A DNA stretch of 64,000 nucleotides, from the NCBI RefSeq assembly GCF_029910235.1, contig NZ_CP112874.1:2294001-2358000 (forward strand). The letters are read 5' to 3'. The notes beneath the pieces were generated by a model, which saw nothing but the letters and a program-made list of their open reading frames with translations, had not been told where the DNA came from and ran no database searches. This DNA is from Pseudanabaena galeata CCNP1313. Lineage in GTDB: Bacteria > Cyanobacteriota > Cyanobacteriia > Pseudanabaenales > Pseudanabaenaceae. This document shows, in pieces, positions 27,589 to 36,963 of the stretch. A program made the translations under genes and the position numbers. Position 1 is the stretch's first letter; each line of letters starts with the position of its first letter.

Positions 27589-29271
27589 ATGACCACGCTA
27601 AACCGATCTACTCTTCGCCGCCTCAAAAAACTCAAGCAGTCATCTGCGGTTTGGGAAGGCGATCGCCGTGCCTTACCAGCCAAGATCCGCCAACCACAAG
27701 ACTCTTCTAATATTATCCCCCTCCATGCCCATGATGAAGAGTCGAAGCCCCATTGCATTTTGTGGGTAGATGGCTCGATGGGAATGGTACGTTCTATGGA
27801 CGTAGTTGATTCGGTGGTGGGGCAAGAAGCCTTTGTCCGCGCGTTGCTACAGGCGATCGAACATCCTCAAAGTCCTGCTCAGCCATCCTTGCCCCAAAAG
27901 ATCTTGGTATGCGATCGCGAACTCCAGTTCTATTTGCGTGGCGTACTACAGGACTTAGGAATATCGGTTGAATATGTCGAGCGCTTACCTTTAATTGACG
28001 AAATTTTCTCCCATATTTTGGAAAGCTTTACGGCAAATCCGCCTGTTGTGCCAGAAAAGTTTGCCGCAGCCTTGCATAAGCAATCTGAGCATTTATGGCG
28101 AAATGCTCCTTGGAATACCCTGTGGGATCATCAAGTAATTTCGATCAAGCTTGATCAATGGGATCTCGACACCCTCTATGCGATCGTTATGGGCAAAATG
28201 GGCTTAGAGCAGGGCGTAATTTTTTACCGTTCCGAAGAGTCGCTAGTCAAATTTCGGCATCGGATTGTCTCAGGTAGCTCTGAAGATGAGATCGAAGAGA
28301 CCTTTTTGCATCAAGACTGCCTATTCAATCTCTTTGAAACCCCTGAGTTAGAAATGGAAGATGATTTTCCTCCTTTTCCATTTCGCGGCAAAATCAGATC
28401 TGTACCTGCGGCAACTACACCGATGAAGCCGATTTATGGGGCTTTGCACCCTCTCGAAGGTGGTAGACCCTATCTCTATGACGAAGAGGCGATCGCCTTG
28501 ACGGTGGCGTTAGAGGCTTTAAATAAATTTTGGGAACAGTACCATAAGCGCTTGAATTCTAATTTTGGCAGTCTCTCAGGCACTTATACGATTTATGCAC
28601 CGAGTCTTGATAGTGATGTCGAAGAAGCAATCAAGGTTGTCGTTAGGACTATGCCCGATCTGGCTAATGAGTTACATCAATTAGTCGATGAAGATGACGA
28701 TGAGGATGATGGTCCCTTAATCAATGAGGATCTCTGGCCAGAAAATGCCCTGATCCATATGATGACCATCCCTTGGGAACAGGTGGAATTTTTACGCAAT
28801 GCGTCAATTCATCAACAGTTATCTGAGGCAGTCTCAGCGATCGCCCCAGCCCGAAAAGGTGAAGGCTTACCAGGGCTAATGATTCAAACTTCGCGTCCTA
28901 AAGCATTGGAATTGATCGAAGAAATCAAGGAGTTTGATGGTATTCAGTCTTTATGTTTTAATCCTGCTGAGGATATCTTTGGTAATGCTTGTCAGCTTGG
29001 CTTAATGGTGATGGGTAATGATGATCTTCATCTATTTGGCGAATTTGACAAACAAACTCTTAATGGTGAACACCACAAGCGTTGGAAACAACGTGCCAAA
29101 ACCACTAAAGGCAATGTCTGTGTGATTATCGCGATGGGCATCACTGGGGCTTCTCGCGCTAATCCTGCACCGCATCATATTTTGGGCTACTACGAAATCA
29201 AGATCATCGACGATAAAGAATTAGGCTTAGGCAAGTTACGCGCCGAACCTGCCTTTGACTTTGAATTTTAG
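27589..29271 (+). CDS. Conserved cyanobacterial hypothetical protein
   Basis: The 560-residue soluble protein starts with a basic N-terminus (NRSTLRRLKKLKQSS). It has a central acidic stretch (DEDDDEDDGPL, about residues 366-376) and conserved-looking blocks such as PHCILWVDGSMGMVRSMDVVD, KILVCDRELQFYLRGVLQDLGI, WDHQVISIKLDQWD and GNVCVIIAMGITGASRANPAPHH. The pattern matches a cyanobacteria-specific family of unknown function (a DUF6930-type match is possible but recalled, not tested). There are no transmembrane spans or recognisable catalytic motifs. The gene is isolated, followed by the C/G-rich palindromic repeat. Confidence 0.65.
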   Translation: MTTLNRSTLRRLKKLKQSSAVWEGDRRALPAKIRQPQDSSNIIPLHAHDEESKPHCILWVDGSMGMVRSMDVVDSVVGQEAFVRALLQAIEHPQSPAQPSLPQKILVCDRELQFYLRGVLQDLGISVEYVERLPLIDEIFSHILESFTANPPVVPEKFAAALHKQSEHLWRNAPWNTLWDHQVISIKLDQWDLDTLYAIVMGKMGLEQGVIFYRSEESLVKFRHRIVSGSSEDEIEETFLHQDCLFNLFETPELEMEDDFPPFPFRGKIRSVPAATTPMKPIYGALHPLEGGRPYLYDEEAIALTVALEALNKFWEQYHKRLNSNFGSLSGTYTIYAPSLDSDVEEAIKVVVRTMPDLANELHQLVDEDDDEDDGPLINEDLWPENALIHMMTIPWEQVEFLRNASIHQQLSEAVSAIAPARKGEGLPGLMIQTSRPKALELIEEIKEFDGIQSLCFNPAEDIFGNACQLGLMVMGNDDLHLFGEFDKQTLNGEHHKRWKQRAKTTKGNVCVIIAMGITGASRANPAPHHILGYYEIKIIDDKELGLGKLRAEPAFDFEF

Positions 29272-29311
29272 AAATCATTCAAGAATTACTTTCTGCGGTC
29301 AAACGCTCTAA

Positions 29312-29392
29312 GAGATCCCCCTCAATCCCCCTTAAAAAGGGGGAAGAAGATAATTCTCCCCCCTTTTTAAGGGGGGCTGGGGGGGATCTAAG
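29312..29392. repeat. Double C-rich/G-rich palindromic repeat, copy 2
   Basis: AGATCCCCC ... GGGGGGATCT outer arms enclose CCCCCTTAAAAAGGGGG and CCCCCCTTTTTAAGGGGGG. Same design as at 9853 and as the insert in cobG. Further palindromes (GGAGCGCTTAGCGCTCC; GGCGTGC-TTT-GCACGCC) follow to about 29500. Confidence 0.7.
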
Positions 29393-29512
29393 CAATTCTT
29401 AAATGGTTTCTTAAATTCGGAGCGCTTAGCGCTCCATTAATAGCGTGCAAAGCACGCTGCTTAAATCCATTAATGGCGTGCTTTGCACGCCACTTAAAAA
29501 TATGGTTTTTAT

Positions 29513-30571
29513 ATGTCTCAACAAATCATTTACCGCATCCTCGATGCTAACCTCGATCGCGCCCGTGAAGCCTTACGAACCATCGAAGAATGGTGTCGCT
29601 TTGGCTTAGAAGATGTGGACTTATGCGATCGCTGCAAACACATGCGCCAAGAACTCGCTCAATGGCACAAAGAAGAATTTCGTCGCGCCCGTAATACCCC
29701 CGACGATCCCGCCACAGGGTTGAGCCATGCAAATGAATCTATTCGTGCTGATGTCCAAGCTGTCCTCAGAGCGAATATGGGACGCTTACAGGAAGCGCTT
29801 AGGGTTTTAGAAGAATATAGCAAAGTCGTTGATCCCACGATGGGAGAAGCGATGAAACAAATGCGCTATCAGGTCTACACCCTTGAGAGTCAATTACTGA
29901 CCCATGAAGTTACCAATATTGGTGAAATCCGTCGCCAAAAATTACAAGCTGCAAATTTATATCTGGTGACGATGCCCGTAGAGAATATTGTCTCCGTTGT
30001 GGAGTCGGCTCTCCAAGGTGGTGTACAGATCGTGCAGTATCGAGAAAAGGATGGTGAAGATAGCACTCGCTATGCGATCGCCCAACAGCTTTGTGATCTC
30101 TGCCATAAATACGATGCTTTATTTCTAGTTAACGATCGCGTTGATATTGCGATCGCTGTGGAAGCCGATGGTATCCATGTGGGACAGACGGATTTACCAG
30201 TTTCTGTAGTCCGTCAAATTCTGAATGCTAACGGCGGCGATGCTTCACAGTACATCATTGGGCAGTCAACCACCAATCCCCAAGAATTAGAGATTGCTCT
30301 AAATAATCAAGTGGATTATGTTGGTGTGGGTCCAGTCCATGCCACGCCCACAAAACCTAACAAGGCAGCTTCAGGGCATGAATATGTCAACTATGCTGCT
30401 CAAAATATCAACATTCCTTGGTTTGCGATCGGTGGGCTGGATGAACACAATTTAGCAGCAGCGATCGCGGCGGGAGCAAAACGAGTTGCCGTAGTCCGCG
30501 CCCTAATGAAAGCTGAGCATCCCGATCTCATCGCCAAACAAATGCGATCGCTTTTACAAACCAAAAATTAA
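29513..30571 (+). CDS. thiE: Thiamine phosphate synthase with N-terminal ThiD2-like domain
   Basis: The 352-residue protein has the cyanobacterial two-part architecture. Residues 1-140 (YRILDANLDRAREALRTIEEW, LQEALRVLEEYSKV) form the helical ThiD2-like domain. Residues 145-352 are the ThiE TIM barrel: VQIVQYREKDG, LFLVNDRVDIAI, ADGIHVGQTDLPV, IIGQSTTNPQE, VDYVGVGPVHATPTKP and FAIGGLDEHNL. The barrel joins hydroxymethylpyrimidine diphosphate and thiazole phosphate to give thiamine phosphate. The stop codon lies inside a perfect hairpin (30567-30599). Confidence 0.93.
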   Translation: MSQQIIYRILDANLDRAREALRTIEEWCRFGLEDVDLCDRCKHMRQELAQWHKEEFRRARNTPDDPATGLSHANESIRADVQAVLRANMGRLQEALRVLEEYSKVVDPTMGEAMKQMRYQVYTLESQLLTHEVTNIGEIRRQKLQAANLYLVTMPVENIVSVVESALQGGVQIVQYREKDGEDSTRYAIAQQLCDLCHKYDALFLVNDRVDIAIAVEADGIHVGQTDLPVSVVRQILNANGGDASQYIIGQSTTNPQELEIALNNQVDYVGVGPVHATPTKPNKAASGHEYVNYAAQNINIPWFAIGGLDEHNLAAAIAAGAKRVAVVRALMKAEHPDLIAKQMRSLLQTKN

Positions 30572-30599
30572 ATAGCGGCGCGTTGCGCCGCTATTTAAT
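30567..30599. terminator. Hairpin overlapping the thiE stop codon
   Basis: ATTAAATAGCGGCGC pairs with GCGCCGCTATTTAAT around GTT. The TAA stop is part of the left arm. Confidence 0.7.
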
Positions 30600-30627
30600 G
30601 TCTAAAAAAGGTGTCGGTATTGTACAT

Positions 30628-30720
30628 ATAGCAAAGCAAGGTTTGCTTAGGACTTAAAACCCAAGAATCGAGTGGCGGCGCGAAGCGCCGCCACTTGATT
30701 CTTGGGTTTTGGTTTGTACT
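30628..30720. repeat. GCTTAGGACTTAAAACCC palindromic repeat
   Basis: TATAGCAAAGCAAGG and TTGCTTAGGACTTAAAACCC lead into CCCAAGAATCGAGTGGCGGC and its complement (30655-30710). It is followed near 30758-30828 by a GGTAGGGGC...GCCCCTAC-type repeat. No gene lies in this 300-base gap. Confidence 0.65.
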
Positions 30721-30871
30721 AGCTAACTCTTTTTTTGCTATATTTCTAATTTTATTGGTAGGGGCAAACCCCCTGTGGTTGCCCAGATTTCTACTGGGTA
30801 GGCACGGGGGCGCTACCCCTACATCCAATTAAAAAAGGCGTTTCATTATGAGAATATATGCAACACCTTTT

Positions 30872-31702
30872 TTATTCGGGTTGCTTTTTAGAAGTAATAT
30901 CTCTAATCGTGACTGTAAAGCCATCGCCCAACTTGACCACTATTACCCGATACCAACCAACAGGCTCTGAAGTGTAATAGATCTCTTCATCCAAAGGAAC
31001 CCCTGTCTCCACCACATTAACTAAGCGTTCAAACAGTTGGCGATTAAACTTTTCTAGAAACCTTCTTAGCACTAATTTACCAATTAAATCTTCGCGACTG
31101 CGATCAAATATCCTCGATATCATCGGATTCAATACTAAGCAACGGAAATCGATAATATTACCTGTAATCGGATCGCGAACAGCCTGCATGGCAGCAATAC
31201 CATCGGAAACACTATTTAAAACGCTGGTAATTAAAGCCCGCGATTGATAGAGCATTTCTTCGGTTTCTTTGTGCCTAGCGATTTCGTCTAGTAGTAACCG
31301 TTTCTGACGCTGAATTGTCAATTGGTTTTCGAGACGGACTAATACTTCTTCGCTTTGAAAAGGTTTACAAATATAGTCAACCCCCCCAGACCAAAAAGCT
31401 TTTACCTTATCAAAAACATCATCTAAAGAGCTAATAAATATCACTGGGATATCACGTAAATCCTCATCCTCTTTGAGGGCTTGGCAGACTTGATATCCAT
31501 CCATTTCTGGCATCTTGATATCCAAAAGAATCAGATCAGGGCGTTTTACCTTTGCTGTTTTGAGAGCCATTCTTCCGCTAGTTACACTGCGGACGGTATA
31601 GCCAAGGGTTAGCAATAGGTCACTAAGTAGCTGCAAATTTTCTGGAAGATCATCTACTAAGAGGATATTGCCTGTTAATTCAAGCGAAGGATGGTAAATC
31701 AT
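30872..31702 (-). CDS. Response regulator with REC and PAS domains
   Basis: The 276-residue protein has an N-terminal receiver (Asp17-Asp18 in NILLVDDLPEN, phosphoacceptor Asp61 in LILLDIKMPEMDGYQVC, Lys in YICKPFQSEE), a short coiled coil (QRQKRLLLDEIARHKETEEML) and a C-terminal PAS-like domain (LNSVSDGIAAMQAV, RVIVVKLGDGFTVTIRDITSKK). It has no DNA-binding or enzymatic output, so it probably relays signals through protein contacts. It starts 35 bases after the MASE1 kinase gene on the same strand, making it the likely partner. Confidence 0.85.
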   Translation of the reverse strand: MIYHPSLELTGNILLVDDLPENLQLLSDLLLTLGYTVRSVTSGRMALKTAKVKRPDLILLDIKMPEMDGYQVCQALKEDEDLRDIPVIFISSLDDVFDKVKAFWSGGVDYICKPFQSEEVLVRLENQLTIQRQKRLLLDEIARHKETEEMLYQSRALITSVLNSVSDGIAAMQAVRDPITGNIIDFRCLVLNPMISRIFDRSREDLIGKLVLRRFLEKFNRQLFERLVNVVETGVPLDEEIYYTSEPVGWYRVIVVKLGDGFTVTIRDITSKKQPE

Positions 31703-31737
31703 GAATTATGTTGCCAATATAAGCAGAGTGCAGAGCG

Positions 31738-34227
31738 CTATTCGATATGTGTGCAAAGTAATGGCTCGGTGAGATCAATTAATTTCTCAAATTGGAAATT
31801 ACGCACTAGTTTAGTTAGCGATCGAACTAAGAAAATTTCTGTGTCTGGAATTTCCCCAATTAAGTTTATAACAATATTTTTGTCAGCTTCAAGAGCCGAT
31901 CTATATAATTGCATAATCCAGCTATCTGGCATAATTTTTAAATTTTCAGAATTTAACGATATCTCCTCGGAAATATCACTATCATGCTCATAAAGCTGTA
32001 TGTTTTCGTATGTATACTTCACGCCAAGATGTTTAGCTAGGGTATCAAAAATAGTTTGTTCGCTAAAGGGTTTACGCACAAAATCGTCACACCCTGCTGA
32101 AAGCACGATCGCTTTCTCTTCTTCTAAAACACTAGCAGTTAAGGCGATCACGGCGGTGGCATTACCTTTAACGGTGGACTTAATGTGCTTAGTTGCCTCG
32201 TAGCCATCCATTATGGGCATTCGCATATCCATCCAAATTAGGTGTGGTTCCCACTGATCCCAAATAGCGATCGCCTCTAGTCCATTACTAGCTTCTTGAA
32301 CTTCAAAGCCCATTGGACTTAGCATCTTGACTAGCAACTGGCTATTAATGGGCTTATCATCAACCACTAAAATTCTGTAGTTGGGCTGATCAGGTGCAAG
32401 AGCTAATGTGCGCCTTTTTTGGCTTGGATCACTAATTAAAGGTGTACCAATTTGGGCTTGAATCTGAAACTGGAAAGTTGTGCCTTTCCCAAGTTCGCTA
32501 GTGACAGAAATATCTCCACCCATCAACTGTACAAACCTGCGGCTAATCGCTAACCCTAAGCCTGTACCTTCTTGTTTTTCGCGACCAGCCTGAGCCTGAG
32601 AAAAGGATGCAAATAGTTGAGGTAGTTCTGCTTCTGCAATACCTACGCCTGTATCTCGAATGCTGAAATTGAGGATACATTTATCGCTAACTATATTGAC
32701 TGCATTTTCTACGGTACTTGTGGCAGCATTGGTCAAAGTAATAACGACTAAACCCTCTTTGGTGAATTTAATTGCATTGCCAATTAAGTTAAGTAAAACT
32801 TGACGCAGTTTTACTTCATCAGTGCAGATATAGCGAGGTACTTTAGGATCGCGCTCAAAGAAGAGGTCTAAACCCGCATTGGCGACCCGTAATTGGAGCA
32901 TGTCTTCAATATCCTCCAACAAATGATCGAGATCAAAATTTTGAATATAGAGTGTAGTCTTGCCTGCTTCAATTTTTGATAGATCGAGAATATTATTAAT
33001 TAATGTCAATAAATAATCACCACTGCGGTTAATAATACTGGCATTTTCGTAATGTTCTTTTGCGAGGTTGTTAGCTCGCATCATTAACTGAGAGAAGCCA
33101 AGAACTGCATTTAGTGGCGATCGCAATTCATGACTCATATTTGCGATAAAAGTACTTTTAGCTTGGTTTGCGGACTCGGCTTTAGCAGCAAGTTCTAGAG
33201 CTTTTGCTTCACTTTGTTGTAAGTCTATCGTTCGATCTAGAACGCGCTTTTCTAGGTCAGTATTAGCTCTCTGCAAACTCAAATTCGCTTGCTTATTTTC
33301 CTCAACGATCGCCAAGATCGCCAAGGTCATAATCGAAATCACCCCCATAAAAATTTGTAATAGCAGGAGTGAATCGCCCGTAGCAATTGCTTTATAAAAT
33401 ATCCCAAACTTATTGGCAGTAGCGATCGAAGCTGTCATCGATATAAACATGACAAACAAAGTCGTTAGTCTATGACCAAAGCGAAAAGCTGACCAAATCA
33501 ATGGTGGTAACAGAAGGTACTCAAGGGGTTGGGCTTCATAAAAAGAAAAATAGGACACCACAATTATGCTTATGAAAGCCACCACTACTTCCCAACTAAG
33601 ATAAGGGTTGCTTTCTTCTTTCTGATTTGGTTTTAGCCATGTTAGAGCCAGCGAAGCAAAGATTAAAACACCAACCGAATCACCAATCCACCAAGGAAGT
33701 AAGAAGTTTGTAATAAAGTTAGCACCTTCATATCTCCTAGTTAGGGCATAGATACCAACCCCAGTTATAGTTTGCAGAATCGTTCCACTAAATATCGAAC
33801 AAAGTACAAATGTGACTACATGGCGAACTTTAAGGAATGGGTATGTAGTATGGGTAAACTTTAAAATCAGAGAAACTGTGATCAATGTGCCGATTGTGGA
33901 ACCGATCGCTGCTCCTGATGCAGGTATCAAAACTCTCCACCAGTTTCTGTGTAAGTTATACAGCAATATTCCGCAAAACATTCCCAACCATCGCGATCGC
34001 CCAAAGAATAGAAGTAAGCCCGCATTTAGCCCAGAACCCGGCCAAACAGGAGAAGGTCCAAGGGTTGAGAAAATGGTGTTAGCTGCAAACCAAGATGAAA
34101 TAAAATAGGCAACTATAATACAAGCTGACTCAACCCACCAGCGTGGGTTATGTACTTCTATACCTAGTTTTGACAGACCCAACGGAGAGCTATTGGTTTT
34201 TTGAGTAGAAAATTTGTTGCTTTCCAT
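31738..34227 (-). CDS. MASE1-type hybrid sensor histidine kinase
   Basis: An 829-residue membrane kinase. Residues 30-310 contain about eight hydrophobic segments with PSPVWPGSGLNAGLLLFFGRSRW and LPPLIWSAFRFGHR, which fit the MASE1 sensor domain. A coiled coil (320-355) leads to HisKA (His366, MSHELRSP), HATPase (Asn484; DTGVGI 525-530; GTGLGL 554-559) and a receiver (Asp623-Asp624, Asp667, Lys719). The last 90 residues (760-829) look helical and may be a degenerate HPt lacking a clear histidine motif. The signal is unknown. The REC-PAS regulator follows in the operon. Confidence 0.9.
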   Translation of the reverse strand: MESNKFSTQKTNSSPLGLSKLGIEVHNPRWWVESACIIVAYFISSWFAANTIFSTLGPSPVWPGSGLNAGLLLFFGRSRWLGMFCGILLYNLHRNWWRVLIPASGAAIGSTIGTLITVSLILKFTHTTYPFLKVRHVVTFVLCSIFSGTILQTITGVGIYALTRRYEGANFITNFLLPWWIGDSVGVLIFASLALTWLKPNQKEESNPYLSWEVVVAFISIIVVSYFSFYEAQPLEYLLLPPLIWSAFRFGHRLTTLFVMFISMTASIATANKFGIFYKAIATGDSLLLLQIFMGVISIMTLAILAIVEENKQANLSLQRANTDLEKRVLDRTIDLQQSEAKALELAAKAESANQAKSTFIANMSHELRSPLNAVLGFSQLMMRANNLAKEHYENASIINRSGDYLLTLINNILDLSKIEAGKTTLYIQNFDLDHLLEDIEDMLQLRVANAGLDLFFERDPKVPRYICTDEVKLRQVLLNLIGNAIKFTKEGLVVITLTNAATSTVENAVNIVSDKCILNFSIRDTGVGIAEAELPQLFASFSQAQAGREKQEGTGLGLAISRRFVQLMGGDISVTSELGKGTTFQFQIQAQIGTPLISDPSQKRRTLALAPDQPNYRILVVDDKPINSQLLVKMLSPMGFEVQEASNGLEAIAIWDQWEPHLIWMDMRMPIMDGYEATKHIKSTVKGNATAVIALTASVLEEEKAIVLSAGCDDFVRKPFSEQTIFDTLAKHLGVKYTYENIQLYEHDSDISEEISLNSENLKIMPDSWIMQLYRSALEADKNIVINLIGEIPDTEIFLVRSLTKLVRNFQFEKLIDLTEPLLCTHIE

Positions 34228-34304
34228 TGCAGCTATTCCTTTTCAACTAAAGACAAGTTTTTAATAGAGCAAAGATGGACGTTTGGGGCTGCCTTTGTTG
34301 TTCT

Positions 34305-36254
34305 CTAAATTCGCTCGGCAAGTTCTAGCCAGCGCTCAGTGGATGTATTGATCTCCATAGTTAGTTCGGCTAAGCGAGCGGATAGCTTCTGTAATTCCGT
34401 ATGACCACTAGGCGGATTGTGATAAAGATTCTTCTCGATTTGAGTCTTTTCTGCTTCTAGTTTGGGGATTTTTGCTTCTAACTCCTCATATTCGCGCTTC
34501 TCTTTGTAAGAAAGTTGCGAAGTTTTTTTGGATTCCACTTTGGATTTAGCAGTTTCAGGAGCAGATGGTGCGATATTACTGGACTTCTGCTCTTTAGTTG
34601 CTTTATTAGCAGCTTGCTCCTTTGCATCACTAGATTCTTTCTCAGCCTCGTCTTTCTTGTATTCTAAATAGATAGAATAGTTTCCAGGATACAGGCGCAC
34701 TTCACCTTCGGCTTCAAAGGAAAAAACCATCTCAACAGTCCGATCAAGGAAATAGCGATCGTGGGAAACAACAATTACACAGCCGTTAAATTCTTCGAGA
34801 TATTCTTCTAATACAGCGAGGGTCTGCACATCGAGATCATTCGTCGGTTCATCGAGGATCAAGACATTGGGAGCCGCCATCAATACTTTCAGCAGGAATA
34901 AGCGCCGCTTTTCACCACCTGACAGTTTGTTGATCGGCGCATATTGGGTATTACCAGGGAAGAGAAATCGCTCGAGCATTTGCGAAGCAGTGATGATGCT
35001 TCCATCAGAGGTTTTCACCAATTCAGCAACATCCTTGAGATAGTCAATTACTCGCTGATTACCATGTTCAGCAAGATCATCGGAATGTTGATCGAAGTAA
35101 CCAAAATGGATCGTCGTGCCGATTTCCACCGTGCCTTCGTCGGGCTGTAAACGTCCCGTCACAATATTCATCAGCGTAGATTTACCCGCGCCATTACTGC
35201 CGATAATACCGATGCGATCTTCAGGCGTAAAGTTATAGGAAAAGTCTTTGATCAGAGTGCGATCGCCATAGGATTTACCGATGCGATCAAGTTCCACTAC
35301 TTTTTTGCCGATGCGTCGTCCTGCGGTGGTGATATCAACCTTGGCATTGGCTTGTTTAAATTCTGTGGCTTGCAGAGCATGGGCGCGATCAATGCGTGCC
35401 TTTTGCTTGGTACTCCGCGCCTTAGGTCCTTTTTTCAACCATTCCAATTCCCGCCGTAATAGTCCTGCATGTTTACGCTGCGTACTCAGTGATGACTCTT
35501 CTGCTTCCGCTTTTTTCTCTAAATAATAGGAATAATTGCCTGAATAGGAATACAAATCGCCGCGATCAATTTCAATAATGCGATTGGTAACGCGATCTAG
35601 AAAATAGCGATCGTGGGTAATCAGCAATAAAGCACCACGATAGCGATTGAGATAGCTCTGTAACCATTCCACCGAGAGTGCGTCAAGATGGTTAGTCGGC
35701 TCATCCATCAGAAGCACATCAGGTGCAGAGAGTAATGCTGAGGCGATCGCAATTCGTTTGCGATACCCACCTGAAAGGCTACCGATTTTTGCTTCTAAAT
35801 CATCAATTCCTAATTTAGTTAACACAATTTTGGCGTTAGTCTCCAAATCCCAAGCCCCCGTCTGATCCATGCGTTCAGATACTCGCGATAGTTGCTCTAG
35901 CAACCGATCCATATCGCCATGTCCGTGGGTTAACTTATCGGAAATTTCTTCATATTCCTTGACTAGGGACATTTGCTCGCCGCTATCGGCAAATACTTGT
36001 TCTAAGACCGTATTTTCTTCATTCAGGTCTGGCTGCTGTGGTAAATAGATAATTTTGGCGCTGGAATTTACCCAAAGTTCACCGCCATCACTATGCTCTA
36101 GCCCCGCGATCATTTTAAGTAATGTGGATTTACCCGAACCATTTGTACCGATCAGCCCGACTTTATCGCCTTCATCGAGGCTAAAACTAGCATCCTTGAG
36201 GATTTCCTTGATGCCAAAATCTTTGCGGAGCGATCGCAGTGTAAAAAGTGCCAT
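34305..36254 (-). CDS. uup: ABC-F family ATPase (Uup-like)
   Basis: The 649-residue protein has two fused ABC ATPase domains and no membrane domain: Walker A GTNGSGKST (36-44) and GSNGAGKST (about 353-361), signatures LSGGYRKR and LSGGEKRR, Walker B VLLMDEPTNHLD and VLILDEPTNDLD, and the linker KKGPKARSTKQKARI of ABC-F proteins. The C-terminal 110 residues are a charged coiled coil (EAEKESSDAKEQ, EELEAKIPKLEAEKTQIEKNL), the Uup hallmark. Such proteins act on ribosomes; Uup also affects DNA stability in E. coli. Full length; no clear operon partner. Confidence 0.9.
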   Translation of the reverse strand: MALFTLRSLRKDFGIKEILKDASFSLDEGDKVGLIGTNGSGKSTLLKMIAGLEHSDGGELWVNSSAKIIYLPQQPDLNEENTVLEQVFADSGEQMSLVKEYEEISDKLTHGHGDMDRLLEQLSRVSERMDQTGAWDLETNAKIVLTKLGIDDLEAKIGSLSGGYRKRIAIASALLSAPDVLLMDEPTNHLDALSVEWLQSYLNRYRGALLLITHDRYFLDRVTNRIIEIDRGDLYSYSGNYSYYLEKKAEAEESSLSTQRKHAGLLRRELEWLKKGPKARSTKQKARIDRAHALQATEFKQANAKVDITTAGRRIGKKVVELDRIGKSYGDRTLIKDFSYNFTPEDRIGIIGSNGAGKSTLMNIVTGRLQPDEGTVEIGTTIHFGYFDQHSDDLAEHGNQRVIDYLKDVAELVKTSDGSIITASQMLERFLFPGNTQYAPINKLSGGEKRRLFLLKVLMAAPNVLILDEPTNDLDVQTLAVLEEYLEEFNGCVIVVSHDRYFLDRTVEMVFSFEAEGEVRLYPGNYSIYLEYKKDEAEKESSDAKEQAANKATKEQKSSNIAPSAPETAKSKVESKKTSQLSYKEKREYEELEAKIPKLEAEKTQIEKNLYHNPPSGHTELQKLSARLAELTMEINTSTERWLELAERI

Positions 36255-36311
36255 GCCTAATCATCATATGAACTTATGTCTTAGTTTAACTTCAGTGCGC
36301 CTAGAAAATGT

Positions 36312-36356
36312 CCAAATAAATGAAGGCGGCGCTTCGCGCCGCCTTCATTTATTTGG
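36312..36356. terminator. Hairpin overlapping the end of the membrane protein gene
   Basis: CCAAATAAATGAAGGCGGCG plus C pairs with its complement around TTC; the right arm contains the stop of the 36349-36933 gene. Confidence 0.7.
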
Positions 36357-36933
36357 AATTAAACCGATCCCAGAAAAATAAAAGCAAGGTGATCCCTGTC
36401 AAAAATCCGTAAATCCCCCCGACCACCAGCGTTAAAAAATATCCCAACTGCTTGATCATTAAACTCCCCACCATTACGCCCACATACCAACTGCCCGTAG
36501 TACCCGCAATCCACCAACCCGATCGCTTAAAGTGGTGTTTCATTATTGTCCATTGCATAAATCCCGTCGAAAAACCCCGTAAACAAGCATAAATCGCTAA
36601 TAAATCTACTGCTTCGCCATAGGTAATAGCTAATTGAAAACTCGCCCAAGAACTTAGCCCTCCGCCCACAGCACCACCGACTAAAGTCGTCCATAACCAT
36701 CCCAAGCCGCCAATATATCGCCTGATCACTAACCACTGGGCTATGGCGATCGCCAAACTCATCACAGCAAAACTCAGAAACACCCCAAAATCGCCTGTTA
36801 TATAATCTGTAACAAAAGCGCTAACTCTGCCTCCACCTGCATAACTGAGAGATGTAGCCACAGTCCACAGAGGCAAGAAACTCCAATGGAGTTTTTTGCT
36901 GGTTATCGCTTTTAACCTAAACTTGTTTAACAA
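36349..36933 (-). CDS. Predicted multi-span membrane protein
   Basis: The 194-residue protein has about six hydrophobic segments (FLPLWTVATSLSYAGGG, FGVFLSFAVMSLAIAIAQWLV, WLWTTLVGGAVGGGLSSWASF, YVGVMVGSLMIKQLGYFLTLVV, FLTGITLLLFFW). It has the repeated charge-plus-tryptophan pattern (QWLVIRRYIGGLGWLW, QWTIMKHHFKRSGWW) of a family of small cyanobacterial membrane proteins of unknown role. It is divergent from a glycosyltransferase gene with only 30 bases between starts. Confidence 0.65.
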   Translation of the reverse strand: MLNKFRLKAITSKKLHWSFLPLWTVATSLSYAGGGRVSAFVTDYITGDFGVFLSFAVMSLAIAIAQWLVIRRYIGGLGWLWTTLVGGAVGGGLSSWASFQLAITYGEAVDLLAIYACLRGFSTGFMQWTIMKHHFKRSGWWIAGTTGSWYVGVMVGSLMIKQLGYFLTLVVGGIYGFLTGITLLLFFWDRFNSK

Positions 36934-36963
36934 GGATTTGAGCCTAATATTTGAGCTTAATAA

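Noticed and set aside
31738-31960. HPt domain at the C-terminus of the MASE1 kinase
   Set aside because: The region is helical but no histidine sits in an HxxKG context, so it was not called as HPt.
36055-36381. 108-codon plus-strand frame over the start of the ABC-F gene
   Set aside because: Antisense to the Walker A region of uup and runs into a hairpin.
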